64,000 nt of DNA from Paenisporosarcina sp. OV554 (GTDB taxonomy: Bacteria; Bacillota; Bacilli; Bacillales_A; Planococcaceae), in the NCBI RefSeq assembly GCF_003058165.1, contig NZ_QBUC01000008.1:62001-126000 (forward strand). Reading direction: 5' to 3'. Shown here one piece after another: positions 43,279 through 51,735 of the stretch (positions within the stretch are counted from its first letter, which is position 1; the number at the start of each line of letters is the position of its first letter). The notes under the pieces are model-generated. The model was given only the letters and a program-made list of their open reading frames with translations. It searched no databases and was not told the origin of the DNA. A program made the position numbers and the translations under genes.

Positions 43279-45426
43279 CTACTGTAATACCGGTTCTTCT
43301 TCTGTCTCTTCAACTGGAGGTAAGTAATCTCCTAGTACTGAGCGTTCTAGTAGTTCAGCAATATCGTATGTGCCAATTGTTTCTTCTACTTCTTTTGCTT
43401 TGGTACCATCTGATAGCATTGTTAAGCAGTACGGACAACCTGATGAAATCATGGTTGGATTCACTGCAATTGCTTGCTCTGTTCGCGCAACGTTTACACG
43501 ATTACCAACATGTTCTTCCATCCACATCATTCCGCCTCCTGCTCCACAGCACATACCTGTTTCGCGATTACGTTCCATTTCCACAAGCTTCACGCCTGGG
43601 ATTGCACGCAAGATTTCACGTGGTGGATCGTAGACATCATTGTAGCGGCCTAAGTAACATGAATCGTGGAACGTGATCGTTTCATTGATAGCATGTTGAG
43701 GTTTCAAGCGTCCTTGTTGTACTAAATCAAACAACATTTCAGTATGGTGAAGAACTTCTCCACTCCAGCCAAAGTCTGAGTATTCATTTTTAAAAATGTT
43801 ATAAGCGTGCGGGTCAATCGTAACAATTTTCGTAACGCCGGCTTTTTCAAACTCAGCAATATTTGATGCTGCTAGTTCTTGGAATAAGAATTCATTTCCT
43901 AAACGACGTGGTGTATCACCAGAGTTCTTTTCTTTATTCCCAAGAATAGCGAATTTTACTCCTGCTTCATTCATCAATCGTGCAAAAGCAAGTGCGATTT
44001 TTTGAGAACGGCTGTCGAAAGCACCCATTGAACCAACCCAGAATAAGAATTCGAATTCTTCTCCCGCTTTTGATACTTCTTTTACGGTAGGAATGTTCAC
44101 GTCTGGACGTTCGTCACGCCAGTTTTCTTTTTCTTTACGGTTCAGACCCCATGGATTTCCTTGACGTTCGATGTTTGTCATCGCGCGCTGTGCATCCGGA
44201 TTCATGCGTCCTTCCGTCATAACTAAGTAACGACGAAGGTCAATAATGTGGGATACATGTTCAATCATAACTGGACATTGATCTTCACAGTTACGACAAG
44301 TCGTACATGCCCAAAGCTCATCTTCTGTAATAACTTCACCAATTAATGCTGGGTTATAAATGTCCTCGATAACTGTACCATCTACACGAGCTGCCACTGC
44401 TAATTGATTTCCTTGCGTATTCGCAAAGGCCATTGCAGGAACCCATGGTTTTTGTTGTGTCAGCACAGCACCTGTATTTGTTAAATGATTACGTAGTTTT
44501 GTAATTAAGTCCATCGGTGACAGCATTTTGCCTGTTCCCGTTGCTGGACACATATTTGTACAACGTCCACATTCTACGCAAGCATATAAGTCGATCATTT
44601 GTTTTTGTGTAAAGTCTTGAATTTTACCAACACCGAATGACGCCTCTTCTTCCGATTCTTCATCTTCAGCTTCTTCGAAATTAATCGGGCGAAGCTTTCC
44701 AACGATATCAGTACGGTTGAAATAAGTGTTCGCTGGTCCAGTAATTAAGTGGAAATGCTTTGATTGTGGTACGTACACCAAGAATGTAAGCAGGAATAGT
44801 AAGTGAACCCACCACATGATGTAGAAAATCGTAATAGCGGCTGCTTCTGGTAAGAATCCAAAAATTGCTGCCACACTAGATGCGACTGGTTCTGCCCAAG
44901 TTGCTGCGTGATCATGCCAAATCATACCCATCCCGTTTCCAACTAACACGGAAACCATTAAACCACCGATGAATACTAAGACAAGTCCTGATTTCCATCC
45001 ACGTTTTAAACGTACTAACTTTTCAATGTAACGACGGTAGAATGCCCACACGACTGCAACAAGAATAGTTAATGTAACGATTTCTTGGAAAAATGTGAAC
45101 GCAGGATACAATGGACCTAAAGGTAAATGTGATCCTGGTTTTAACCCTTTCCAAATAAAATCGATTGCCCCAAATTGTACAAGAAGGAATCCGTAGAAGA
45201 ACATCACATGAATGATTCCACTTTTCTTATCCTTCAATAATTTCTTTTGTCCAAATACATTCACCATTATTTTACGCATGCGCGCTTTGAAGTTATCTTC
45301 AAACTCTACTTTCTTTCCGAGTTTGATAAATTCGTAGCGTGTCTTCAACAAATAAGTAAAAAGACCAATCGCGTAAGCGGTTACAACTAAAAATAAAACC
45401 CAGTTTGCTATTAAAAGCGGGCTCAT
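43279..45426 (-). CDS. fadF: Membrane iron-sulfur oxidoreductase of fatty-acid oxidation (FadF-like)
   Basis: 715 residues. The N-terminal ~240 residues contain about six membrane helices. A two-cluster 4Fe-4S ferredoxin domain follows (CVECGRCTNMCPATG and CTTCRNCEDQCPVMIEH), then two CCG domains near the C-terminus (HDSCYLGRYNDVYDPPR; GMCCGAGGGMMWMEEH). This is the FadF / heterodisulfide-reductase-like layout thought to pass electrons from acyl-CoA dehydrogenase flavoproteins to the quinone pool. In B. subtilis fadF neighbours acdA and rpoE, as here. Its promoter carries a palindromic operator. Confidence 0.93.
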   Translation of the reverse strand: MSPLLIANWVLFLVVTAYAIGLFTYLLKTRYEFIKLGKKVEFEDNFKARMRKIMVNVFGQKKLLKDKKSGIIHVMFFYGFLLVQFGAIDFIWKGLKPGSHLPLGPLYPAFTFFQEIVTLTILVAVVWAFYRRYIEKLVRLKRGWKSGLVLVFIGGLMVSVLVGNGMGMIWHDHAATWAEPVASSVAAIFGFLPEAAAITIFYIMWWVHLLFLLTFLVYVPQSKHFHLITGPANTYFNRTDIVGKLRPINFEEAEDEESEEEASFGVGKIQDFTQKQMIDLYACVECGRCTNMCPATGTGKMLSPMDLITKLRNHLTNTGAVLTQQKPWVPAMAFANTQGNQLAVAARVDGTVIEDIYNPALIGEVITEDELWACTTCRNCEDQCPVMIEHVSHIIDLRRYLVMTEGRMNPDAQRAMTNIERQGNPWGLNRKEKENWRDERPDVNIPTVKEVSKAGEEFEFLFWVGSMGAFDSRSQKIALAFARLMNEAGVKFAILGNKEKNSGDTPRRLGNEFLFQELAASNIAEFEKAGVTKIVTIDPHAYNIFKNEYSDFGWSGEVLHHTEMLFDLVQQGRLKPQHAINETITFHDSCYLGRYNDVYDPPREILRAIPGVKLVEMERNRETGMCCGAGGGMMWMEEHVGNRVNVARTEQAIAVNPTMISSGCPYCLTMLSDGTKAKEVEETIGTYDIAELLERSVLGDYLPPVEETEEEPVLQ

Positions 45427-45522
45427 CGCTCTCTCCCCTTTCCTTTGTTAAAAACATAATTTGTTATCATTCTAATAACATCAGTTTAGTAGATAGATGG
45501 TTTGTTGTCGATGCTAAGTTAT

Positions 45523-45551
45523 AGTTTAAAACTGAATGAGCATTCAGTCAA
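45523..45551 (-). promoter_or_regulatory. fadF promoter with 18-bp operator palindrome in the spacer
   Basis: On the minus strand: TTGACT (45546-45551), 17 bp, TAAACT (45523-45528). The perfect palindrome ACTGAATG-AG-CATTCAGT (45531-45548) fills the spacer and overlaps the -35. TGAATG..CATTCA half-sites resemble those of the TetR-type FadR of B. subtilis. Binding there would block RNA polymerase. The bound protein could be FadR or the TetR protein at 37652. Confidence 0.82.
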
Positions 45552-45664
45552 TAGAAAATATTAGAAGTTTTCAGTAAAGTGACTATTCCGCAAACCGAAT
45601 AATGAGGTCCACCATTCATTAGCGGCACACTATAACACCCAAAACACTAGGTAACTGGTTTCCT

Positions 45665-45736
45665 AGGAATGAACGTTAAGTTAACGGGAATAAAGCGATT
45701 GCGAACAGGAATAAACACCTCTTGAATGGGATTAAA
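45665..45736 (-). repeat. 21-bp-periodic intergenic array E (TTTATTCCCRTTC type, four units)
   Basis: On the plus strand GGAATRAA-type cores start at 45665 (AGGAATGAA), 45686 (GGGAATAAA), 45707 (AGGAATAAA) and 45728 (GGGATTAAA), exactly 21 bp apart. This is the reverse complement of the unit in array D. GGAATAAACACCTC (45708-45721) is an exact 14-nt match to it. It lies between the fadF promoter and the cblS terminator. Confidence 0.75.
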
Positions 45737-45782
45737 CCAAGAAAACTCCCTAAATGAGCCTACTCTCGCGAAAAACTGCAAG

Positions 45783-45814
45783 AAAAAAATCCCTCTGCTA
45801 CTAACAGAAGGATT
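45783..45814 (-). terminator. Terminator of the cobalamin operon
   Basis: ATCC.TCTG / CAGA.GGAT stem around a 7-nt loop, followed on the minus strand by TTTTTTTC, immediately after the cblS stop codon. Confidence 0.82.
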
Positions 45815-45815
45815 A

Positions 45816-46493
45816 TTACTGTATTATTATTTTTCTTAATCCGTTACCAAAATGAAGTGTTGCTTGCTCGATTGATTCATTTGGGACACCAACTAAAACT
45901 ACCGTACAAGGTCCTGCTGACTTTTCAACATCAACATCTGAATGAACATGAAGTTTATCTTTGGCTAACAGGATTCTGAACTCTGCCTGAATTCCTTTTG
46001 ATCCGACTGGCCAAATGTTCGTCACGTAACCATTTTCTATTGCTATCTTCACTTTTTTCAAGTCTGCTATCACTTCCAGATTTTCTAGCACTTCACTACC
46101 AACAAAAGGTTGACCATAAATGAACCACGTAACATCACAATTCACAACTTCTCTGCTACGACCAATCATTGTAACTGACATAGCGGATTGTAAAAGGTTC
46201 ATATTTGTTTCACTACTGCCTGTTACTAAAATATGCTCTAAATCTACGTCTTTCAATAAACGATTAACACCTTGAACATAACCTTGCCATGCAGCATCAC
46301 CTGAAAAGTTGTGGATAATTACAGATTCCACTTGGGCACTTGCAGCCCACTGTTCGAGTAATGCTACACGAGCTGCAAAATAACTTACGACTTCATTTTG
46401 TGCAAATACAAGATCAGCTTGTTTTTCACCTATACCTCCAGAGTTATCAGTTGTAACGACAAAGCCATTAGCCAATTTCAGCGCGTGTCTCAT
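45816..46493 (-). CDS. cblS: Alpha-ribazole kinase CblS-like (PurM/AIR-synthase fold)
   Basis: 225 residues. The N-terminal glycine-rich NSGGIGEKQADLVFAQNEVV, the helix AARVALLEQWAASAQ, then TGSSETNMNLLQSAMSVTMIG resemble PurM-type kinases. In Listeria and Geobacillus, CblS of this kind phosphorylates alpha-ribazole, and CblT, an ECF-type transporter component, imports it. The gene overlaps the cblT-like gene upstream (ATGA) and ends the B12 operon, which has no visible cobT. The kinase call is from family resemblance and context. Confidence 0.75.
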   Translation of the reverse strand: MRHALKLANGFVVTTDNSGGIGEKQADLVFAQNEVVSYFAARVALLEQWAASAQVESVIIHNFSGDAAWQGYVQGVNRLLKDVDLEHILVTGSSETNMNLLQSAMSVTMIGRSREVVNCDVTWFIYGQPFVGSEVLENLEVIADLKKVKIAIENGYVTNIWPVGSKGIQAEFRILLAKDKLHVHSDVDVEKSAGPCTVVLVGVPNESIEQATLHFGNGLRKIIIQ

Positions 46494-46969
46494 TTAACAA
46501 TTACTTTCTTGTAAAGTCGCTCTAGCACTGGTGCTAATAAAAAAGCAATGCCAGCATTTAAACAGGAAGCTAATAGTAACGAAGGCACAGCTCCATAAAA
46601 GAACGCAGGACTAATCAAAAAGTAAAATGGTAGCGGCGCAATAACACCATTAGCTAGGACGAAAAATAGCCATTTCCCTTTAACCCATCCTTTTTGATGG
46701 AGTACTGCAAAAATCCACAGTATTCCAAACATTTCCACCGCAATTAATGCATGAAATGGTCCGAATGGCATTCCTATTGATAAAGCAGATACCAAATGAC
46801 CGACCGCTGCTGCAATTCCTGAAAATACAGGTGGTAAAATGGCAACGGAAACTAAAGCAGGTACTGCATCTAAAGCGGCTGAACCTATTCCCACAGGTAA
46901 TTTGACGAGTGCACCAATTGCACATAAAGTTGCAATCATTGCGGTTAATGTTATTAAACGAACATTCAT
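46490..46969 (-). CDS. cblT: ECF transporter S component CblT-like (alpha-ribazole uptake)
   Basis: 159 residues, five to six hydrophobic helices with the ECF substrate-binding-component layout. It starts MNVRLITLTAMIATLCAIGALVK and shows GSAALDAVPALVSVAILPP and GHLVSALSIGMPFGPFHALIAVEMFG. Translationally coupled to the adjacent cblS-like kinase; its ribosome binding site lies inside the end of pduO. The ECF energising module is not in this window. Alpha-ribazole specificity is inferred from the pairing. Confidence 0.75.
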   Translation of the reverse strand: MNVRLITLTAMIATLCAIGALVKLPVGIGSAALDAVPALVSVAILPPVFSGIAAAVGHLVSALSIGMPFGPFHALIAVEMFGILWIFAVLHQKGWVKGKWLFFVLANGVIAPLPFYFLISPAFFYGAVPSLLLASCLNAGIAFLLAPVLERLYKKVIVK

Positions 46970-46972
46970 TGA

Positions 46973-47563
46973 TTATTCCTCCACTTTTTTAGCTCGTCCA
47001 CCATTTCTAAAAACTTTTGCAGAACGCACGTATTCGTTGTCAGGCACGTTGACCCTTGAGTTGGCTACTCGTGAAGCGGCAAATAAATAGTCGGACAAGC
47101 GATTCAAATAACGTTGGACTACAGTAGGTATGTCTTCTTCTACTTTCATCAAGGTCACCATTTGTCTTTCAGCACGCCGTGTTACTGTTCTCGCGATATG
47201 TAGAGTTGCTGCAGCTGGTGATCCTCCTGGTAAAATAAAACGTTCGAGCATTGGTGGTTCTTCCATTAGTTCATCAATACGTTTCTCTAATACTTCTACT
47301 GGCTCTTGTGACATTTTATATGTACGGTTTGGCTTGACGTTTGCTAAATCTCCACCACAATCGAATAATTCATTTTGAATTGCTTCTAAGTCTGTAAGTA
47401 AGTCTGTAAAAATGGTTGGGTCTAGCTCTGTCATTGCTTTGCCAATAAACGAATTCACCTCGTCAATAGTTCCATAGGTTTCAACTCGCGGATCATCTTT
47501 ATCTGTGCGTGCCCCAATTAAACTTGTTTGTCCTTTGTCTCCAGTTCGTGTATAAATTCTCAA
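46973..47563 (-). CDS. pduO: Cob(I)yrinic acid a,c-diamide / cob(I)alamin adenosyltransferase, PduO type
   Basis: Attaches the 5'-deoxyadenosyl group to reduced corrinoids, making the form IcmF needs. About 196 residues. ATP-binding N-terminal motif RIYTRTGDKGQTSLIGA and the RTVTRRAERQMV helix are typical. Two TTG candidates lie two codons apart. The one at 47563 (then AGA ATT TAT) has GGGGGAC at better distance and gives the usual MRIYTRTGDKG start. It ends 3 nt before cblT. Confidence 0.92.
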   Translation of the reverse strand: MRIYTRTGDKGQTSLIGARTDKDDPRVETYGTIDEVNSFIGKAMTELDPTIFTDLLTDLEAIQNELFDCGGDLANVKPNRTYKMSQEPVEVLEKRIDELMEEPPMLERFILPGGSPAAATLHIARTVTRRAERQMVTLMKVEEDIPTVVQRYLNRLSDYLFAASRVANSRVNVPDNEYVRSAKVFRNGGRAKKVEE

Positions 47564-47598
47564 CTTCAATGTCCCCCTTTAAGAGATGGTTTGAAAAG

Positions 47599-47997
47599 CT
47601 ATTTTAATGATTCTGTTAAGCCGTACCAAATACGCGTAACGTTTGTTGCTTCCTTAAAAATCTGTTGGAATAACCTGCCACACCGATCTCTAAGCTCACG
47701 CGTTTCTGCAACTATCGGTACTATTCCACGTCCATTTTCTGTCACAATCACTATGACATCACTTTGTGAGCGATATGTATTTAATGTTTCCATGAAATCT
47801 TCAATGACCAGTTCTTCCGGTCTGTTTAAATGATGCTCAACAAAAGCTTCTACTCCAGCAAGAACTATTGTCTGCGCACTCGCTTTTGGCAAATCCTGAT
47901 AATCTGCACATTCAATCCATTGCACATCTCGTTCAACTACGAGTTGTCTGACATACGCTCGCTTTCCGTTATTCGCTCCACCGATATAGACTTGCAT
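47599..47997 (-). CDS. Small CobU-like P-loop protein with degenerate nucleotide-binding loop
   Basis: 132 residues. It begins MQVYIGGANNGKRAYVRQLV, where the P-loop ends GK-Arg instead of GK-Ser/Thr. Near the C-terminus VIVIVTENGRGIVPIVAETR and LRDRCGRLFQQIF follow the corresponding CobU region (VSNEVGxGIVP). The central catalytic His helix of CobU is lacking. A full-length CobU is present at 50117, so this is a diverged, shorter paralogue inside the same operon. The start has GAGGAGG upstream and overlaps the cobC end by 61 nt. Activity uncertain. Confidence 0.72.
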   Translation of the reverse strand: MQVYIGGANNGKRAYVRQLVVERDVQWIECADYQDLPKASAQTIVLAGVEAFVEHHLNRPEELVIEDFMETLNTYRSQSDVIVIVTENGRGIVPIVAETRELRDRCGRLFQQIFKEATNVTRIWYGLTESLK

Positions 47998-48545
47998 CTT
48001 TTTTCCTCCTCAAAGCATTTACGACTATCCCAGCGTAATGTCCATTTGTCCCCATGTTTGACATTCCATAACCAAAAATTCCGCTCATCAGGCGCAAACT
48101 TATAGAGCATAAAACGAATAGGTCCACCATGTGTTACTACAATTGGTTGATTGCAAGGAATACTTTTCAGACCAGTGAGCACGCGTGTAGCCATTTGGTG
48201 TAAAAACTCACCGTTCGGCGGAGATACTAGATCTGGATTAGACAGCCACTTTTGATAGATGAAGTCTTCCTTTAAGTCCTCATAAGTCTTTAGCTCCCAG
48301 TCACCAAATGACATCTCACGAAAAGCTTGTGAACCTTGGTAGGTTGATTTTGGAGAAAAAAGGGCAGCCGTTTGTTGGCATCGTTTTAGGTCACTTCCGT
48401 AAATAATCTTTGGGGACAAAATGGCTTGATTATTTACATAGGACGACTGGTTAATTGATTCATCACTCCATCCAATGTAGCGACGTTCAACATTTGCTAA
48501 GGTCGGTAGATGCCGTATTAAAGTAAGATGAAAATCAATAGCCAT
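47937..48545 (-). CDS. cobC: Histidine phosphatase family protein, probable alpha-ribazole-5'-phosphate phosphatase
   Basis: 202 residues of the phosphoglycerate-mutase/histidine-phosphatase fold. The phosphohistidine motif is LTLIRHLPTLANVERRY, where the usual RHG is RHL. The second catalytic His is in VVTHGGPIRFMLY, and the acidic helper in FREMSFGDWELKTYEDL. In this operon the expected role is CobC: removing phosphate in the last steps of nucleotide-loop assembly. It overlaps cobS by 28 nt and the next gene by 61 nt. Confidence 0.82.
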   Translation of the reverse strand: MAIDFHLTLIRHLPTLANVERRYIGWSDESINQSSYVNNQAILSPKIIYGSDLKRCQQTAALFSPKSTYQGSQAFREMSFGDWELKTYEDLKEDFIYQKWLSNPDLVSPPNGEFLHQMATRVLTGLKSIPCNQPIVVTHGGPIRFMLYKFAPDERNFWLWNVKHGDKWTLRWDSRKCFEEEKRCKSISVERITESERMSDNS

Positions 48546-49270
48546 AATACAACTTCCATCCCTTCAACAAAAGCACCCGAGACATCTCCCGTGACCCCTC
48601 CGAAATGTTTTTTCGTCCAAAGTTTATATACATGTGCACAAATGAATAGTGCAACTAAAGTGGTGATGGCAACTAACACAGCTCCTCCAACAATAACGAT
48701 AAATCCAACAGCTGTAGCAATCGAGATCCAGATGGCTATTAGTAACGCTTGACTGTGAAAACGTTTTTTAAAGAAAGCAGCTAGCCCCTTATCTCTTGCT
48801 TCAGGTGTAATGATAAAGAAGTAAACCATTCCTACTCTCGCTAAAAATGGGATGACCACTAACCATTGCCAGCTCATGCCGTCCTGTGTAATTATTTCAG
48901 TGAGCAAAATTATTTTCCCCACAATAAGAAATAGTAAAGCCATGGTTCCAAAAGCACCTATCCGTGGGTCAGCTAAAATCTCATGACGTTTATCTTGATT
49001 ACGATAAGAAAAAAAGGCATCACTCGTATCAGCAAATCCATCTAGATGTAGTCCACCTGACAGCACAATACCGATTAACACGATGGTAAATGCTAAAAAA
49101 AGAGGACTTGCATCAAGAGATAACCAAACAATTGAAGTGATCAGTCCGAATGCTCCCCCAATCCAGGGGAGAGTGGCAAACATGATCGTTACTGACTTCC
49201 GATTCATATTCAGTTCTTTATTAATTGGGAAAATGGTGAAAAATTGCAGCGCAAGTAAAACTCCGCGCAT
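48518..49270 (-). CDS. cobS: Adenosylcobinamide-GDP ribazoletransferase (cobalamin synthase)
   Basis: Integral membrane enzyme joining adenosylcobinamide-GDP with alpha-ribazole (phosphate). About 250 residues with six or seven hydrophobic helices. The Asp-rich motif GGLHLDGFADTSDAFFSY is the family's metal site. Two adjacent ATG codons (49273 and 49270) follow AAGGG; the first overlaps the cbiP stop as ATGA, and the second has better spacing. Either way the two genes are translationally coupled. Confidence 0.93.
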   Translation of the reverse strand: MRGVLLALQFFTIFPINKELNMNRKSVTIMFATLPWIGGAFGLITSIVWLSLDASPLFLAFTIVLIGIVLSGGLHLDGFADTSDAFFSYRNQDKRHEILADPRIGAFGTMALLFLIVGKIILLTEIITQDGMSWQWLVVIPFLARVGMVYFFIITPEARDKGLAAFFKKRFHSQALLIAIWISIATAVGFIVIVGGAVLVAITTLVALFICAHVYKLWTKKHFGGVTGDVSGAFVEGMEVVLWLLIFILL

Positions 49271-50103
49271 CATGGTCCCTTCACCATATTCTTTATTTTT
49301 GCCCAATCGAGATGGGATGCAACGTGAAGTGCCCATTCATCATATTTATCTTCACCAGACTTATTTGCAATTGAATCGTGTTGCGTAATTAAAGAATCTT
49401 CCTCTTCAATTTCGTGGTTATCCATAAATGGAATAACGCCGAGAACTGGAATTCCTGTGTAGGACTCAATAAATGATACGCCCTCCTGAAACAATTCCTT
49501 ATCTCCACGAAACTTATTAATAATAAGGCCCTTTACACGATTCCGATGATTTGGAGCCAATAATTCCAGAGTCCCAACGATTGTTGCAAAAACTCCACCA
49601 CGTTCAATATCAGCAACAAGCAATACTGGCACATCCGCTAAATCAGCAATTCTCATATTGACAAGTTCTCGGTCAGTTAAGTTTACTTCGACCGGACTTC
49701 CTGCTCCTTCTAACACAACTACATCATAGTGCTCACTCACAAACGCAAGCGATTGTTTAATGACTGTCAAACCCTGATCATAAAAAGATTCACGATAAGC
49801 TGTCCCGGACATTTCCTCCACTTTTTCACCCAACATCCATACTTCAGAAGACATATGTCCAGAGGGCTTTAATAAAATAGGGTTCATTTGTGGAAGAGGT
49901 AGAACTTTTGCCGCTTCTGCCTGTGCAAATTGAGCGGTACTGATTTCTAATCCATTACCTATTTTTGTAGAAAAGGTCGACATATTTTGAGATTTAAATG
50001 GTGCTACATGGAAACCATCATTTGCAAATAACCGACAAAGTGCTGTACAAATCATGCTCTTACCAACGTTGGATGCTGTCCCTTGTATCATGATTCCGTT
50101 CAT
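49270..50103 (-). CDS. cbiP: Cobyric acid synthase CbiP/CobQ, lacking the glutamine amidotransferase domain
   Basis: 277 residues; the family is usually near 500. The N-terminal synthetase domain is intact: [40 protein letters not shown] and [20 protein letters not shown]. After ~residue 235 ([14 protein letters not shown]) the sequence goes straight to a tail [20 protein letters not shown] that resembles the extreme C-terminus of full-length enzymes. The class I glutaminase domain is absent, and cobS follows with a 4-nt overlap, so it is not elsewhere. It may use ammonia or another glutaminase, or have a different role in salvage. Confidence 0.85.
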   Translation of the reverse strand: MNGIMIQGTASNVGKSMICTALCRLFANDGFHVAPFKSQNMSTFSTKIGNGLEISTAQFAQAEAAKVLPLPQMNPILLKPSGHMSSEVWMLGEKVEEMSGTAYRESFYDQGLTVIKQSLAFVSEHYDVVVLEGAGSPVEVNLTDRELVNMRIADLADVPVLLVADIERGGVFATIVGTLELLAPNHRNRVKGLIINKFRGDKELFQEGVSFIESYTGIPVLGVIPFMDNHEIEEEDSLITQHDSIANKSGEDKYDEWALHVASHLDWAKIKNMVKGP

Positions 50104-50116
50104 ATGTATTCCCCCC

Positions 50117-50683
50117 TTACTTCCACTTCTTTGCTAGTCCATATGTAAGTTCATATGCATAATCACTCTCTTTGACGAGCCACTGATGGAGCCTTCCTAG
50201 CCATTGCTGATAGAGCACTACATCTGGAATTCTCGACAAAGGTTCATCTAAAACTTCATTTGAGATGACGACTAAAGTGGTTCCGTTCTTTAGCAACGAA
50301 TAAATCGTTTCATGGAAACGTCTCTCTTTTTCTTCCATGCAGTTTTCACGTTTAAAACACGGATCATCCATTGCCCATCCTTCGTACAGTTCGTTGGCTA
50401 ACCACGTAGTGATGCAGTCCATCAGAACCCCATCACCAGGTCGGATGTGTGGCAGAATTTCTTCTATTTTACGAGGTTGTTCTATAGTCAGCCAGTTGTT
50501 TTTATAGTCTTTTCGATCCTGTTGATGGCGTTTTATACGTTGTTCCATTTCACTGTCAGAAGCAACGCCAGTCGCGAGATAGATTAGTCGCGAACACGAG
50601 CGATTCATTAACCATTCTTCAGCAAAACCCGTCTTTCCACTTCGTACACCGCCAGAAATAAATGTTAGCGTGCCTCGAACCAT
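50117..50683 (-). CDS. cobU: Adenosylcobinamide kinase / adenosylcobinamide-phosphate guanylyltransferase
   Basis: Phosphorylates adenosylcobinamide and forms adenosylcobinamide-GDP. 188 residues. P-loop [18 protein letters not shown], the guanylylated His in [31 protein letters not shown], and [13 protein letters not shown] near the C-terminus. Complete, unlike the small paralogue at 47599. It overlaps the cobD end by 19 nt. Confidence 0.94.
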   Translation of the reverse strand: MVRGTLTFISGGVRSGKTGFAEEWLMNRSCSRLIYLATGVASDSEMEQRIKRHQQDRKDYKNNWLTIEQPRKIEEILPHIRPGDGVLMDCITTWLANELYEGWAMDDPCFKRENCMEEKERRFHETIYSLLKNGTTLVVISNEVLDEPLSRIPDVVLYQQWLGRLHQWLVKESDYAYELTYGLAKKWK

Positions 50684-51735
50684 ACTGTTAACTCCTTTTT
50701 AAGGATTTCCATATCTTCTGCGGTCTTCATACCAATTCTGTACCATCGACCGTCAAGTCCATGAAAATTCTCGGTATGTCTTAAAACCAACCCTTGTCTT
50801 AAAAAGTATTGGAAAAATTCACTGTTTGGATGTTGTAACTTGAATAATAAAAAGTTGGCTTGTGATTGTGTTACTTCGCAGCCTTTTGATTTTAGAAAAG
50901 CACTCATGTCGAGAAGCATGTTTTGGCTATGAAGAATCGTTTTTTGTCTGTACTCTTCATCTTTTAATACGAGTGAACCTATTTCAGCTGCAATCCTATT
51001 CACATTCCAATGAGGTGCCAGTTGTTGAATTTCCTTGACTATGGAAGGGGCAGTTACCATGTATCCTAGCCTTAGACCAGGCATTGCGTACATTTTTGTC
51101 ATTGAGCGAACTATAATCAAATGACAAAAATTAATGTCAGAAATTAAAGATGACTGTTCTGAAATGAAATCAATGAAGGCTTCATCCAACACAATGTCAC
51201 AGTTTGTTTTTTTCGCGTATGCTACCAAATCAATTAACACTTTGCGTGTTGGCAATGTCCCAGTTGGGTTATTCGGTGTACATAAGTAAAGGACATCAGC
51301 TTGATGCATATGCATTTTTATTTCATCAATCGGGTATTCACCTGTTACGATTTCAGTCATGTGCAAGTTCACAATTTCCACATTTCGTGCTTTCAATGTC
51401 GTTTCATATTCAGAGAAAGTTGGGTGAACGATTATTGCTCGTTTGCCTCTATACTTTTGCGCAAGCAATGAAAATATTTCTGCGGCTCCATTTGCAACGA
51501 ATATGGAGTCAGGTGAAATGTTGTGATACTCAGCAACTGCTGTTCGAAAAGGTTCACCAAGTGGATCTGGATACCCCATCATAAACGGTTTGAATTTGTG
51601 CCAGTTAGTTTGTATTGATTCAGGAGGTCCGAATGGATTGACGTTTTCACTAAAGTCTATTATTCGATCGGGAGGGTTAATTCCCAAACTTTTAAATAAA
51701 TGATGTGGATTTGCGCCATGGTTAGGTAATGTCAC
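50665..51735 (-). CDS. cobD: L-threonine-O-3-phosphate decarboxylase (CobD)
   Basis: PLP enzyme of the aminotransferase fold that makes (R)-1-aminopropan-2-ol phosphate, the linker of the nucleotide loop. About 356 residues. FSENVNPFGPP at the N-terminus, LCTPNNPTGTLP, and the Schiff-base Lys in SMTKMYAMPGLRLGYM. The frame opens earlier with TTG, but the GTG at 51733-51735 has GGGGGTG at the right distance and is chosen. It overlaps cbiB by 14 nt. Distinguished from histidinol-phosphate aminotransferase by operon context. Confidence 0.88.
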   Translation of the reverse strand: MTLPNHGANPHHLFKSLGINPPDRIIDFSENVNPFGPPESIQTNWHKFKPFMMGYPDPLGEPFRTAVAEYHNISPDSIFVANGAAEIFSLLAQKYRGKRAIIVHPTFSEYETTLKARNVEIVNLHMTEIVTGEYPIDEIKMHMHQADVLYLCTPNNPTGTLPTRKVLIDLVAYAKKTNCDIVLDEAFIDFISEQSSLISDINFCHLIIVRSMTKMYAMPGLRLGYMVTAPSIVKEIQQLAPHWNVNRIAAEIGSLVLKDEEYRQKTILHSQNMLLDMSAFLKSKGCEVTQSQANFLLFKLQHPNSEFFQYFLRQGLVLRHTENFHGLDGRWYRIGMKTAEDMEILKKELTVWFEAR

